From an uncultured Gammaproteobacteria bacterium (GTDB lineage Bacteria > Pseudomonadota > Gammaproteobacteria > Coxiellales > Coxiellaceae), in assembly GCA_902581285.1 (NCBI GenBank), contig CACHNP010000012.1:1-43674 (forward strand): a stretch of DNA of 43,674 bases, given 5' to 3'. Positions 36,120 through 43,674 of the stretch are shown here, piece by piece. The translations under genes were made by a program, and so were the position numbers. The notes under the pieces were generated by a model, which saw nothing but the letters and a program-made list of their open reading frames with translations, had not been told where the DNA came from and ran no database searches. Every line of letters begins with the position of its first letter. Within the stretch, counting starts at the first letter, position 1.

Positions 36120-37223
36120 ATGTTGGTACGCCAGGTATTGTATAAAGAACTGCTTCAGCAGTTTATATTAGTGTTAGTTGCGATTTTGTTTGTGATATCG
36201 ATTAACCAGTTCACCATCATGATGCGTTTGGTTTCAAATGGGAGTATGTCTTTCCATACCATGCTTAAACTGTTGAGTATGATGTTGCCAAATCTGTGTT
36301 GTTTTATCATTCCTCCTTGTTTGTTTTTTGCGATTTTATTTGTTTTGTCTCGCTATCACTTGGATAGTGAGATGATCATTTTGCTGGTCTCTGGTGTGTC
36401 ATACCGACGAATCTTTTATTCGGTGATTTTTTTCTCCACGGTAATAGCAATTTTCGTTGCTGTTGTGGTGTTCGAATTGTTCCCATCTATGGAAAAAGCA
36501 ACGCGTCAGATTGAGGCTTATGCCTCAAAAGAGGTATCATTGAAAAAGCTCAAATCCGGTGGGTTTTCTTCTTTATCCAATGGTGGTGCTTTATTTACAC
36601 GTGCGAAAAGTGGTAGTGGGTCTAGCAATCGGATTGTTGCTTTTCTTCCAAATAAAAAAGGTTTTTCTTCGCACATGTTTTGGCAGGTTGTTAGTGCAAG
36701 CGATTTAAATGAGATCCTAGTGCCGGAATTGAATGCAAATCACAAGTATTTTGTGTTCAATCATGGGGGATTTTTTAGGGCGTCTGCGTTTCATTTAAAT
36801 TGGGAGCAAGCAAACTTTGATCAATGGGGGTACCAGGTTCCTGTTATGCAAGCGGTCCCGAATAAATGGCCAGAAAACCTTCATTTTTTGAGTTTGATTA
36901 AAGCCGCTGGTCAGTCCCCAGTAGCAGCGAGTTATTTTTTTTGGCGGTTATCATTACCCTTGTCTATCATCGTGCTAGCATTGGTGGGTTGTGCGCTCGG
37001 TTATGCTCATCCTCGTCAAGGAAAAATGGTTCGGCTGATACCTGGTATCATTATTTATGGCTTGTATTTTTTTGTTATTACTTTTGCAAAAGAACACATT
37101 AAAAGTGGGGGCTTGTCACTATTGCAATCATGCTTGTTAGTGCACGGTGGGATGGTGTTATTTGCTAGCGCTATTCTGGCATGGCGATTTCGTTTTTCAT
37201 TGATGATGTATTTTCGTCGGTAG
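36120..37223 (+). CDS. lptF: LPS export permease LptF
   Basis: An inner-membrane subunit of the LptB2FG ABC transporter that extracts lipopolysaccharide and feeds it to LptC/A. The 367 aa product has the family plan: three N-terminal transmembrane helices (ending near the HLDSEMIILLVSGVSYRRI coupling helix), a periplasmic beta-jellyroll (about residues 125-265), and three C-terminal helices (WRLSLPLSIIVLALVGCALG and following). The start is the ATG at 36120 (MLVRQVLYKELLQQF), behind GGGA, which aligns with the family N-terminus; a longer frame from 36075 is unlikely. It is followed by lptG with 14 bp between stop and start, in a probable four-gene operon. Confidence 0.93.
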   Translation: MLVRQVLYKELLQQFILVLVAILFVISINQFTIMMRLVSNGSMSFHTMLKLLSMMLPNLCCFIIPPCLFFAILFVLSRYHLDSEMIILLVSGVSYRRIFYSVIFFSTVIAIFVAVVVFELFPSMEKATRQIEAYASKEVSLKKLKSGGFSSLSNGGALFTRAKSGSGSSNRIVAFLPNKKGFSSHMFWQVVSASDLNEILVPELNANHKYFVFNHGGFFRASAFHLNWEQANFDQWGYQVPVMQAVPNKWPENLHFLSLIKAAGQSPVAASYFFWRLSLPLSIIVLALVGCALGYAHPRQGKMVRLIPGIIIYGLYFFVITFAKEHIKSGGLSLLQSCLLVHGGMVLFASAILAWRFRFSLMMYFRR

Positions 37224-37237
37224 GAAGGAGTTATAAG

Positions 37238-38299
37238 ATGAAAAAAATGAGACGTGCAATAGTGTTTGAAATTTTAGGCTCATTTTTTATCGTGGTTTTG
37301 CTTGTGGTAGTGCTACAGATTCTGGTGTCATTACTATCTCAGTCAAGCGCAATTGGTCGTAATGGTTGCACTTTTTTTATTTTACTGCTCAATATTCTGA
37401 AAGAAATACCTGCTTTTCTATATCGTTTGATGCCCGTTATCGGCTTTATTAGTGCTTTGGTTGGGCTGGCGCGTATGTCGCAACGACTTGAGCTGGTTGT
37501 TATGCAAACCGCAGGATACACTTTTGGTCAGATGCTGCGCTCAGTCTTATTTGTATCTATGTTGTTGGCGGTGTTGTTTTTTACGTGTATTGAGTGTTTT
37601 GGCTTCTCACTTGCAAGGGATGCACAGATGAGTCGAGCGCACTACCGAGGGCAAAATGAAACCAATCCGGAATCAATTTGGTTTAGAGATGAGCAGAAAT
37701 TTATTCATATTGATATCGTGGACTCGCCAACAAAATTAGAAAATGTGTTTGTGTTTCGGGTTAGTTCTTCAGGGCGATTGGAGCGACTCACTTATGCTGC
37801 ACGCGTTATGGTTAAAAATCATCATTGGCTGTTGCAGGATGTGTCAGAGGTCAGTAGAAATAATACTAATTTGCAGAAAAAAATATCCAAAACCAGTGAG
37901 TTTGATACAAACGTTGATGCAGCCGGGTTGCAGCTCATACTCAGGTCTCAGTCTGCTTACAAGAGTATATTTGATTTATTTAGGATCATTCACAGTACAA
38001 AACCGACTTTTTCTAGAAAAAAAATGTTTTTATACGGTTTTTGGGAGCACGTGGTGGCGCCGTTCATTATGATTTTAATGATGTGTTTTGCTTTGCCATT
38101 TGTGATAAACTACGGCCGCAATCAGACGATGACGACCCAAGTGTGTAAGGGGGGCTGTGTTGGCTTTTTTGTGTACATGTTTGATGCAGTCACGCTTCGT
38201 TTGGGTGCTTATTTTTCATTAAACCCAGTTTTAACGGCGTTGTTTCCCCTTGTCGTTCTGTTGGTTATTTTTGTCCTATTAGTTAGAAAAAAAGTGTAA
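37238..38299 (+). CDS. lptG: LPS export permease LptG
   Basis: Partner of LptF in the LPS transporter. The 353 aa product has N-terminal helices with LKEIPAFLYRLMPVIGFISA and MSQRLELVVMQTAGYTFGQM (the coupling helix), a periplasmic jellyroll with ESIWFRDEQKFIHIDIV, and C-terminal helices starting near FWEHVVAPFIMILMMCFALP. The start is the ATG at 37238: AAGGAG at 37225-37230 is well placed, whereas an upstream in-frame ATG at 37181 lies inside lptF. Sequence identity to classical LptG is not high outside these landmarks, but the pairing with lptF supports the call. Confidence 0.9.
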   Translation: MKKMRRAIVFEILGSFFIVVLLVVVLQILVSLLSQSSAIGRNGCTFFILLLNILKEIPAFLYRLMPVIGFISALVGLARMSQRLELVVMQTAGYTFGQMLRSVLFVSMLLAVLFFTCIECFGFSLARDAQMSRAHYRGQNETNPESIWFRDEQKFIHIDIVDSPTKLENVFVFRVSSSGRLERLTYAARVMVKNHHWLLQDVSEVSRNNTNLQKKISKTSEFDTNVDAAGLQLILRSQSAYKSIFDLFRIIHSTKPTFSRKKMFLYGFWEHVVAPFIMILMMCFALPFVINYGRNQTMTTQVCKGGCVGFFVYMFDAVTLRLGAYFSLNPVLTALFPLVVLLVIFVLLVRKKV

Positions 38300-38309
38300 G
38301 AGAGTGAGA

Positions 38310-39557
38310 ATGAAATCCGATTATAAGAGGTGGCAACCTTGGCTGGCTTGGTCTTTAGGTGCGGCTTTTTTCTTTTTTGAGTATTTTGCTAGAGTTGATC
38401 CGAGCGGCATGGTTGAGCAGCTGGCTGCCTACTTTCACGTCAAAAATTATCAATTGGGTGAATTGAGTGCTTTTTTCTACATCCCTTATGTTTTAATGCA
38501 GATCCCCGTCGGAGTTTTGGTTGACCGTTACGGTCCCCGTATTTGGTTGGCTGTAGCCGCTTTGGTAAGCTCGATTGGCGCGTTTTGGTTCTCATCCTCT
38601 GGTTATCTTTGGGAGGCAAAATGCGGTCGTTTTCTGATTGGCTTCGGGGCTTCTTTTGCGTTTGTCGGAACCTTGAAATTGGCTACCATTTGGTTTAGTA
38701 GGCAACGTTTGGGCTTGTTGGCCGGTTTAACGCAAGGCTTGGGAATGTTGGGAGCCGCTGCCGGTGTCGGACTGATGCCCATTCTTATCGATCATTGGCA
38801 CTGGCGGGTAATCATGAAGGCAGTGGCTATTTTACTCGCCATTTTTTCTTTTATGATTTTTGCTTTTGTGCGACAACCAAAAGTGAAGCAACCGCTAGAG
38901 CAGCGTCCTAATCAGAAGCAAGGCTCTTTTTTGCGTGGTTTCAGTACCGTGATCAGAAGCCCAATGAGTTGGGTTAATGCAATTTACGCCGGTATGTTGT
39001 ACGCACCCACTGCTGCGCTGGGTGAATTGTGGGGGACGTCTTTCTTTCACCACATATACGGTTTTACCCTTGTCCAAGCTGGTTTGATGACAGCATGTAT
39101 TTTTCTTGGTTGGTCTATTGGGGGGCCACTGGTCGGTGCTTTATCAGATCGGTATCAAAATCGAAAGAAACTAATGATAGCGTCGGTGTTTTTCAGTCTA
39201 TTATTACTGTTGCTTATCATCTTGTTGCCAAAGATGAGTATCGTGATGATGTGTTTGTTGCTGTTTCTTTACGGTCTTTGTAATGTGGGTGTTGCACTTG
39301 CTTATGCGGTTGCGGGTGAGTTGCATCCTCAAATCTATTCTGGTGTTTCAATTGCGTTTACTAACATGGCATCCATATTAATAGGTGCCGCTTTACAGCC
39401 ATTGATGGGTTGGTTGGTTGACACGTTATTAGTTCGTCATAGCGATAAAATGGCGTATTACTCTGCTGTCTGGGTGTTGCCAGTCTGTTTGGTTATCTCG
39501 TTGTTATGCATATCGTTTTTAAGAGAGAGAAAATCTGAGGTGGTTGAAAATGAATAA
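38310..39557 (+). CDS. Major facilitator superfamily transporter
   Basis: A 415 aa inner-membrane permease with 12 predicted helices in two halves. After helix 2 comes the MFS signature [13 protein letters not shown], and in the second half [13 protein letters not shown]. The N-terminus ([22 protein letters not shown]) and [20 protein letters not shown] resemble the anion:cation symporter/Pht-like branch common in Legionellales, whose members import sugars acids or amino acids; the substrate is unknown. The start is the ATG at 38310; a GTG at 38304 is in frame. The gene begins 10 bp after lptG and overlaps prfC by eight bases, so it belongs to the operon. Confidence 0.9.
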   Translation: MKSDYKRWQPWLAWSLGAAFFFFEYFARVDPSGMVEQLAAYFHVKNYQLGELSAFFYIPYVLMQIPVGVLVDRYGPRIWLAVAALVSSIGAFWFSSSGYLWEAKCGRFLIGFGASFAFVGTLKLATIWFSRQRLGLLAGLTQGLGMLGAAAGVGLMPILIDHWHWRVIMKAVAILLAIFSFMIFAFVRQPKVKQPLEQRPNQKQGSFLRGFSTVIRSPMSWVNAIYAGMLYAPTAALGELWGTSFFHHIYGFTLVQAGLMTACIFLGWSIGGPLVGALSDRYQNRKKLMIASVFFSLLLLLLIILLPKMSIVMMCLLLFLYGLCNVGVALAYAVAGELHPQIYSGVSIAFTNMASILIGAALQPLMGWLVDTLLVRHSDKMAYYSAVWVLPVCLVISLLCISFLRERKSEVVENE

Positions 39558-41121
39558 TGACCAGGTTAATGTTCCTGAACGAAAAACGTTTGCCATAATT
39601 TCGCATCCCGATGCCGGTAAAACGACGTTAACTGAAAAACTATTGTTGTTTGGTGGTGCGATTCAAGTGGCTGGCAGTGTTAAGTCACGTAAGGCAGCGC
39701 GTCACGCAACGTCGGACTGGATGGAGTTAGAAAAGCAGCGAGGTATTTCTGTTACGACTTCTGTGATGCAGTTCCCTTATAACGGCTGTATTGTTAATTT
39801 ACTAGATACTCCGGGGCACGCAGACTTCACAGAGGACACGTATAGAACATTAACAGCGGTGGATTCTGCTTTAATGGTTATCGATGGTGCCAAAGGTGTG
39901 GAGTCGAGAACCATTAAATTGATGGAAGTGTGTCGTTTGCGGACCACGCCAATCATGACGTTTATCAATAAAATGGATCGTGAAACACGGGACCCCATCG
40001 AGTTGATGGATGAGGTGGAGTCAGTCTTGGGTATTAGTTGTGCTGCGATGACATGGCCGCTTGGGTGTGGTAAGTCGTTTAAAGGGATTTACAATTTAAT
40101 GCAGGACCAAGTGTTGTTATATGACGCTCAATCACAGAGTGAATCGGTTGAAGTCATTCAAGGATTGGGGAATCCGTTATTGGATGAACGTGTTGCCGAT
40201 TTTGCGGATTATCGTGGTGAGATTGAATTGGTCCGATCAGCGAGTAATGCATTTGATTTAAATGAGTACTTAGCTGGGAATTTAACCCCGGTGTATTTTG
40301 GTTCCGCCGTGAATAATTTCGGCGTGCGTGAATTGCTGAGTGATTTTGTTCGCTTTTCCCCCGGGCCAAAAAGTCGATCTGCGACTGTCCGCAATGTCTC
40401 GTCCGATGAAGCCAAGTTCACAGGTTTTGTGTTTAAAATACAGGCCAACATGGATCCAAAGCACCGTGATCGTGTGGCTTTTTTGCGAATTGTCTCTGGT
40501 CAGTATCGAAAAGGTATGAAGTTGCATCAAGTGCGAACCGCAAAGACGGTGCAGATCAATAATGCGTTAACTTTTCTCGCTGGTGAGCGTGAGCACTCAG
40601 ATGTTGCTTATCCGGGTGATATTCTTGGTTTGCATAATCACGGAACCATTCGCATAGGTGATTCTTTTACCGAGGGTGAAAAAATAAAATTTTCAGGTAT
40701 ACCCAATTTTGCACCTGAATTGTTTAAGCGTGTTGTGTTGAAGGATCCTTTAAAGCAAAAAGCACTGCTGAAGGGGTTGCTGCAGTTGTCGGAAGAGGGG
40801 GCGACCCAGTTGTTTCGTCCTCATCGAAATCAAGATCTCGTGCTCGGTGCTGTTGGGTCTTTGCAGTTTGACGTTGTGGCTTACCGCTTATTAAATGAGT
40901 ACGGAGTGAATTGTGTGTATGAACCGGTTAGTGTGATTTTAGCGCGTTGGGTTCATTGTGATGATAAAAAAGTACTCGAAGGGTTTATGGAAGAGCAGTA
41001 TAGAAATATCGCATTGGACGGCTCAGACAGCTTAACCTATCTGGCGCCCTCTCGAGTGAGTTTGGAAATCACTCAAGAGCAATGGCCAATGATCCAATTC
41101 CTGGATACGCGAGAAGTTTAA
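39550..41121 (+). CDS. prfC: Peptide chain release factor 3
   Basis: A translational GTPase that recycles RF1/RF2 after peptide release. The 523 aa length is close to E. coli RF3 (529). G-motifs are [16 protein letters not shown] (G1), [12 protein letters not shown] (G2), DTPGHADF (G3) and FINKMDRE (G4), followed by domain II and the C-terminal half with [15 protein letters not shown]. The ATG at 39550 follows GAGGTGG at 39537-39543; an in-frame TTG at 39544 is adjacent but less likely. The start overlaps the stop of the MFS gene, which implies translational coupling. Its stop lies two bases from the end of the convergent membrane-protein gene. Confidence 0.96.
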   Translation: MNNDQVNVPERKTFAIISHPDAGKTTLTEKLLLFGGAIQVAGSVKSRKAARHATSDWMELEKQRGISVTTSVMQFPYNGCIVNLLDTPGHADFTEDTYRTLTAVDSALMVIDGAKGVESRTIKLMEVCRLRTTPIMTFINKMDRETRDPIELMDEVESVLGISCAAMTWPLGCGKSFKGIYNLMQDQVLLYDAQSQSESVEVIQGLGNPLLDERVADFADYRGEIELVRSASNAFDLNEYLAGNLTPVYFGSAVNNFGVRELLSDFVRFSPGPKSRSATVRNVSSDEAKFTGFVFKIQANMDPKHRDRVAFLRIVSGQYRKGMKLHQVRTAKTVQINNALTFLAGEREHSDVAYPGDILGLHNHGTIRIGDSFTEGEKIKFSGIPNFAPELFKRVVLKDPLKQKALLKGLLQLSEEGATQLFRPHRNQDLVLGAVGSLQFDVVAYRLLNEYGVNCVYEPVSVILARWVHCDDKKVLEGFMEEQYRNIALDGSDSLTYLAPSRVSLEITQEQWPMIQFLDTREV

Positions 41122-41123
41122 TT

Positions 41124-42539
41124 TTACACTCCACTTTGCATGGGGTTGGTGGCAGATAAATGCCGATCGCAAATCTCTTTGAACCCGTCTTTTTGCAGTC
41201 TGGTTTCTAACTCCGTGGCAGGTATTTTGATCATGATGTCTCGGAGGTTCTCTACTTCGTTGATGATGCTGAGTTGGGATTTTGTCTTTTCGAGCCCGCT
41301 TGAGGCAGTACGTAGTTCGAGCATGCGATCAATGAAAATTAAGCACTGAGGTAGGTTGTAACCACAGGCTGCACCTAAATACCCCATGACATTGAACGCC
41401 CACGCAGCGATATTTTTGAGTGAACTTGCCTCGCAATCGTGTTGAGTTGGGCAAATAACGGTGTGGCTGGCTTCTGAGCTGGTTCCACCGGAAAGCACGG
41501 CACAGATTAGCGTAATCATTAACGCACTGTTGTAAATTAGCGGTGATGTCTTTTGCATCAAAGTAGCTCGTTTTTCAGCTAGTCGGCTGATTGTTTTTGC
41601 TGTTATTTGATTGCCTTTGAATGAAAAGCCGAGCGATGGAATCAGGTTTAGGACAGCGAATGTGCTACCAAGAATAATGCCGGCGGTGTTAGTTTCTCCT
41701 AATTCTTGACCTGCCTGGTAGCCCTCCGAAGTAAAACCAATATTTTGAAATAGACAGATAAATCCCACAAACCAGGTTAATGCCGTGTAAGCTGATTGTG
41801 TTATGCCCGTTGGCACTGTTCTCTCGGGTAGTTGATAGCTTAATAATGTGTCCAGTATTTCACTGGGTGCTTGGTTATCTTTACTGATGCTGTCATAGAG
41901 AGAGTCTTTTTCTGTTACCTCTGTCGATGGGTAGCATTCAATGAATTCATCGAGTTTTGATAATAGTTGCTGTTTTAATTGGTGAGCTTGCTGCTGTTGA
42001 GTGTTATTCTTTTCGCGCCGCGATTGAAGCGCGCGTTTAGATGACTCAATGAGGGAGTAACCGCCATCAGCATTAATTGGGATATTGAATATGGCAGCAA
42101 CGATTGTCTTTGCGTCTGAGGTTTTAGCAACAGCCCAGATGGGGATAGTGACAAAGACACCAATTAGTGAGGCAACCACCCACTGGCTGCGATTCATCCA
42201 TTTTTCATAATTCGTTTGTGCTTTGTTGTTGCTGGGTTGACAGATTTCTTTGATTAAAGTGAGGTAGCTTTCAGCGTTAAATAAAGCATTTGTAACGAAG
42301 CCTCCAAAACAAAATAGAAAAATAAACACGTTGGTATTGAATTCCTTGTCCCATCGATTGCCTGCTGGTTCGTTTGTTGATACGTAGAGAAAAGCACTGG
42401 CAATGGCAGAGACACAGGCGGTTGTGACAATCAGTGGCCCTGTTACACTGGCGCTCGGCCTGATTGTGTTTAATCGAAGATCAATTAAAGCGGTTTCGAT
42501 AGGGTTTACTGGTAAAAGTTGATCGGTATTGCGAGGCAT
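41124..42539 (-). CDS. Unrecognised multi-pass membrane protein
   Basis: 471 aa, no known family recognised. Hydrophobic segments lie at about residues 33-55, 70-88, 118-138, 250-268, 284-303, 335-350 and 376-395. A large hydrophilic, Gln-rich, helical insert (about 160-245; QQQQAHQLKQQLLSKLDEF) lies between the third and fourth. The C-terminal 70 residues are soluble and helical. Two halves with similar helix spacing suggest an internal duplication, but residue identity is not clear. The start is the ATG at 42539 behind AAAGGAT; an upstream in-frame start at 42626 lies before this ribosome site. The gene is convergent with prfC with a two-base gap, and lacks an obvious terminator of its own. 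It could be a transporter-like or effector-like protein. Confidence 0.7.
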   Translation of the reverse strand: MPRNTDQLLPVNPIETALIDLRLNTIRPSASVTGPLIVTTACVSAIASAFLYVSTNEPAGNRWDKEFNTNVFIFLFCFGGFVTNALFNAESYLTLIKEICQPSNNKAQTNYEKWMNRSQWVVASLIGVFVTIPIWAVAKTSDAKTIVAAIFNIPINADGGYSLIESSKRALQSRREKNNTQQQQAHQLKQQLLSKLDEFIECYPSTEVTEKDSLYDSISKDNQAPSEILDTLLSYQLPERTVPTGITQSAYTALTWFVGFICLFQNIGFTSEGYQAGQELGETNTAGIILGSTFAVLNLIPSLGFSFKGNQITAKTISRLAEKRATLMQKTSPLIYNSALMITLICAVLSGGTSSEASHTVICPTQHDCEASSLKNIAAWAFNVMGYLGAACGYNLPQCLIFIDRMLELRTASSGLEKTKSQLSIINEVENLRDIMIKIPATELETRLQKDGFKEICDRHLSATNPMQSGV

Positions 42540-42760
42540 GTTATATCCTTTATTGTTCCAAAATGTAAGGAGTGGGTTGGTGTCATTTTTAGTTGAAATT
42601 ACTTTCAGTTGAAAAAAATATAGCACCTCACTTTGTTAAACACAATAGCTTTGAGTTAATTTTAAAATTGGCTCGAGGTGAATTAAATTAGGCTTATTAT
42701 TCTGTATCACTGTTGGTGATTTAATGTAATTTAAATTGTTATCATTTTTTTTAGCCAAAG

Positions 42761-42789
42761 AAAAAAGCCAATTTGTTAAATTGGCTTTT
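42761..42789 (-). terminator. Intrinsic terminator of fnr
   Basis: A perfect 12-bp stem (AAAAGCCAATTT, loop GTT, AAATTGGCTTTT on the + strand). Read on the - strand it ends in a run of six T. It is about 60 bp past the fnr stop and could act in both directions. Confidence 0.85.
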
Positions 42790-42815
42790 ATCTGTTCCCC
42801 CTGGATGCTTCACAG

Positions 42816-42835
42816 TCACGAGCACTTACTCGTGA
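42816..42835 (-). other. Second hairpin in the fnr 3' region
   Basis: A seven-base perfect stem TCACGAG/CTCGTGA with a six-base loop, between the fnr stop and its terminator. No T-tract follows. It may be an RNA-stability element. Confidence 0.4.
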
Positions 42836-42848
42836 TTATAAACCATTC

Positions 42849-43601
42849 TTATCGCGAGCGTGCTAACTTACGTTTTGTGGTTATGCTGGTGCCTTTTGAG
42901 GCTTGTGTTAATCCAGCAAAATCACTAATGTAAATTTTCTTTCTATACACTTTGATTAAATTACGATCTTGCAAATGATGTAATGTTCGACTAATCGTCT
43001 CCGGTGCAATGCGAAGGTAGTTGGCTATATCTTGGTGTGTCATTGACAGTTGGCAATGGTAGTAAGGATAGCCGAGTGATTTGTAGTGTTTTGATAGTAA
43101 GAGGATGAAGGTACTCACCTTTTGCTCCGCTGTGGTTTTTAACATGGCTGTGTTTTTATTACGTATGGTCTGATTAATAAGTGAAAACAACTGGGTTTGC
43201 ACCTCCGGGTGTATTGTCATCAGTTGTTCTAGCTTCTTCAGCGGGATTTCACACACGTTACTGTAATCAAGAGCCACGATGGAGAACGATAATTGTTCTT
43301 GGTCTATACCTTCCCAGCCGAAGAGTTCGGGTGGCAAGTGAAAGTACATGACGAATTCCTCACCGTTTTCTTGGTTATAATAACTTTTTAGTAAACCGGA
43401 GCGCAGTAAATACAGGTGTTCGTGTTTTTCACCTTGGTGACACAGGTGGTCTCCAGGATTGAGAACTTTAGAAGTAAAAGCTAAATCTTGGCTGAATTGC
43501 AGTATTTTTTTATTAAGTTTACCTGGCAAGCACAAGTGTGAAATTCGACACTGACTGCAGTGGTTTGTATGTGGTTTGTGTTTAATGATTGGGCCTTCCA
43601 T
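42849..43601 (-). CDS. fnr: FNR-type oxygen-responsive transcription regulator
   Basis: A cytoplasmic CRP/FNR-family regulator that senses oxygen through a [4Fe-4S] cluster and controls the switch to low-oxygen metabolism. The 250 aa product has the three N-terminal cluster cysteines Cys15, Cys18 and Cys24 (HCSQCRISHLC) and the fourth, Cys117 (SNVCEIP), in the same context as E. coli FNR. A cyclic-nucleotide-like beta roll follows. The C-terminal helix-turn-helix THQDIANYLRIAPETISRTL carries Glu201, Ser204 and Arg205, the residues that read the TTGAT half-site. All hallmarks of a functional FNR/Anr are present. GAGGAAAC precedes the ATG. The C-terminus has an extra basic tail (TTKRKLARSR). 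Confidence 0.95.
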   Translation of the reverse strand: MEGPIIKHKPHTNHCSQCRISHLCLPGKLNKKILQFSQDLAFTSKVLNPGDHLCHQGEKHEHLYLLRSGLLKSYYNQENGEEFVMYFHLPPELFGWEGIDQEQLSFSIVALDYSNVCEIPLKKLEQLMTIHPEVQTQLFSLINQTIRNKNTAMLKTTAEQKVSTFILLLSKHYKSLGYPYYHCQLSMTHQDIANYLRIAPETISRTLHHLQDRNLIKVYRKKIYISDFAGLTQASKGTSITTKRKLARSR

Positions 43602-43641
43602 GGCGTTTCCTCATTGTTGTTTTTTTATTTACTGTTTTATC

Positions 43642-43650
43642 ATTATAGCA
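43642..43650 (-). promoter_or_regulatory. Candidate extended -10 promoter of fnr
   Basis: The - strand reads TGCTATAAT, a perfect TATAAT with TG extension, about 40 bp before the fnr start. The -35 is weak. No FNR-type palindrome was seen, so autoregulation is not supported. Confidence 0.45.
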
Positions 43651-43674
43651 GGATTGAGAGAAAATGAACCATAT

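Larger units (their letters stand above)
42540..42848. other. Intergenic region upstream of the membrane-protein gene
   Basis: 309 bp. The right half holds two hairpins that belong to the 3' end of fnr. The AT-rich left half should contain the promoter for the membrane-protein gene. No gene is seen. Confidence 0.45.

Noticed and set aside
43662-43674. Possible start of a + strand gene (ATG at 43664) divergent from fnr
   Set aside because: Only three codons are inside the window, and the upstream GAGAG is a weak ribosome signal. It cannot be supported.

Overview
This window looks like part of a gammaproteobacterial chromosome of moderate GC content (about 40-45% by eye). The housekeeping genes are gammaproteobacterial in type: trpS (3' end only), a Do-family periplasmic protease, a glutathionyl-hydroquinone reductase, a ycgN-like gene, rlmH, hemF, carA-carB, ppk2, lptF-lptG, prfC and fnr. 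LPS-transport genes and three predicted lipoproteins indicate an outer membrane. An ankyrin-repeat protein, large secreted or membrane proteins of no known family, many APC/MFS permeases and broken gene remnants (hemF', cmoB') fit a host-associated lineage, perhaps near Legionellales/Coxiellales. That placement is inference from style, not from a marker gene.

Layout. 1-345: end of trpS. 522-3442: three lipoprotein genes carrying eight copies of a four-cysteine repeat, plus Ala/Lys-rich coiled-coil stalks; a strong terminator follows the third. 3568-4548: a secreted DNA/RNA non-specific endonuclease, convergent with them. 4996-8568: Do-family protease, glutathionyl-hydroquinone reductase, ycgN-like and rlmH, all on +. 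8612-23762: a 15 kb stretch entirely on the - strand and mostly accessory: ankyrin protein, KimA-like APC permease, three paralogous 831-915 aa proteins of an unrecognised family, and an orphan adenylation-carrier-reductase (A-T-R) NRPS-like enzyme. 24290-26091: an imperfect direct duplication that contains two copies of a small Cys-rich membrane-protein gene and the 5' end of hemF; only the right-hand hemF is intact. 27057-28472: GadC-like amino-acid permease. 28782-33157: carA-carB, overlapping by 22 bp. 33283-36119: a small ORFan, a gene-poor stretch, ppk2, and a truncated cmoB remnant. 36120-41121: probable operon lptF-lptG-MFS-prfC. 41124-42539: an unrecognised multi-pass membrane protein, convergent with prfC. 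42849-43601: fnr, with a clear terminator.

How the genes fit together. The conserved part covers envelope maintenance (LptFG, protease), translation (TrpS, RlmH, RF3), arginine/pyrimidine precursor supply (CarAB), oxygen-dependent haem synthesis (HemF) and oxygen-responsive control (FNR with all four cluster cysteines). The part most likely to hold an undescribed system is 12360-20515, where three diverged paralogues share domain order, an N-terminal export signal or membrane anchor, a late transmembrane helix and a C-terminal coiled coil. Second is the Cys-repeat lipoprotein array at 522-3442. No tRNA, rRNA, CRISPR array or recognisable transposase was seen. No computation or database search was run: all family calls come from motif recognition.
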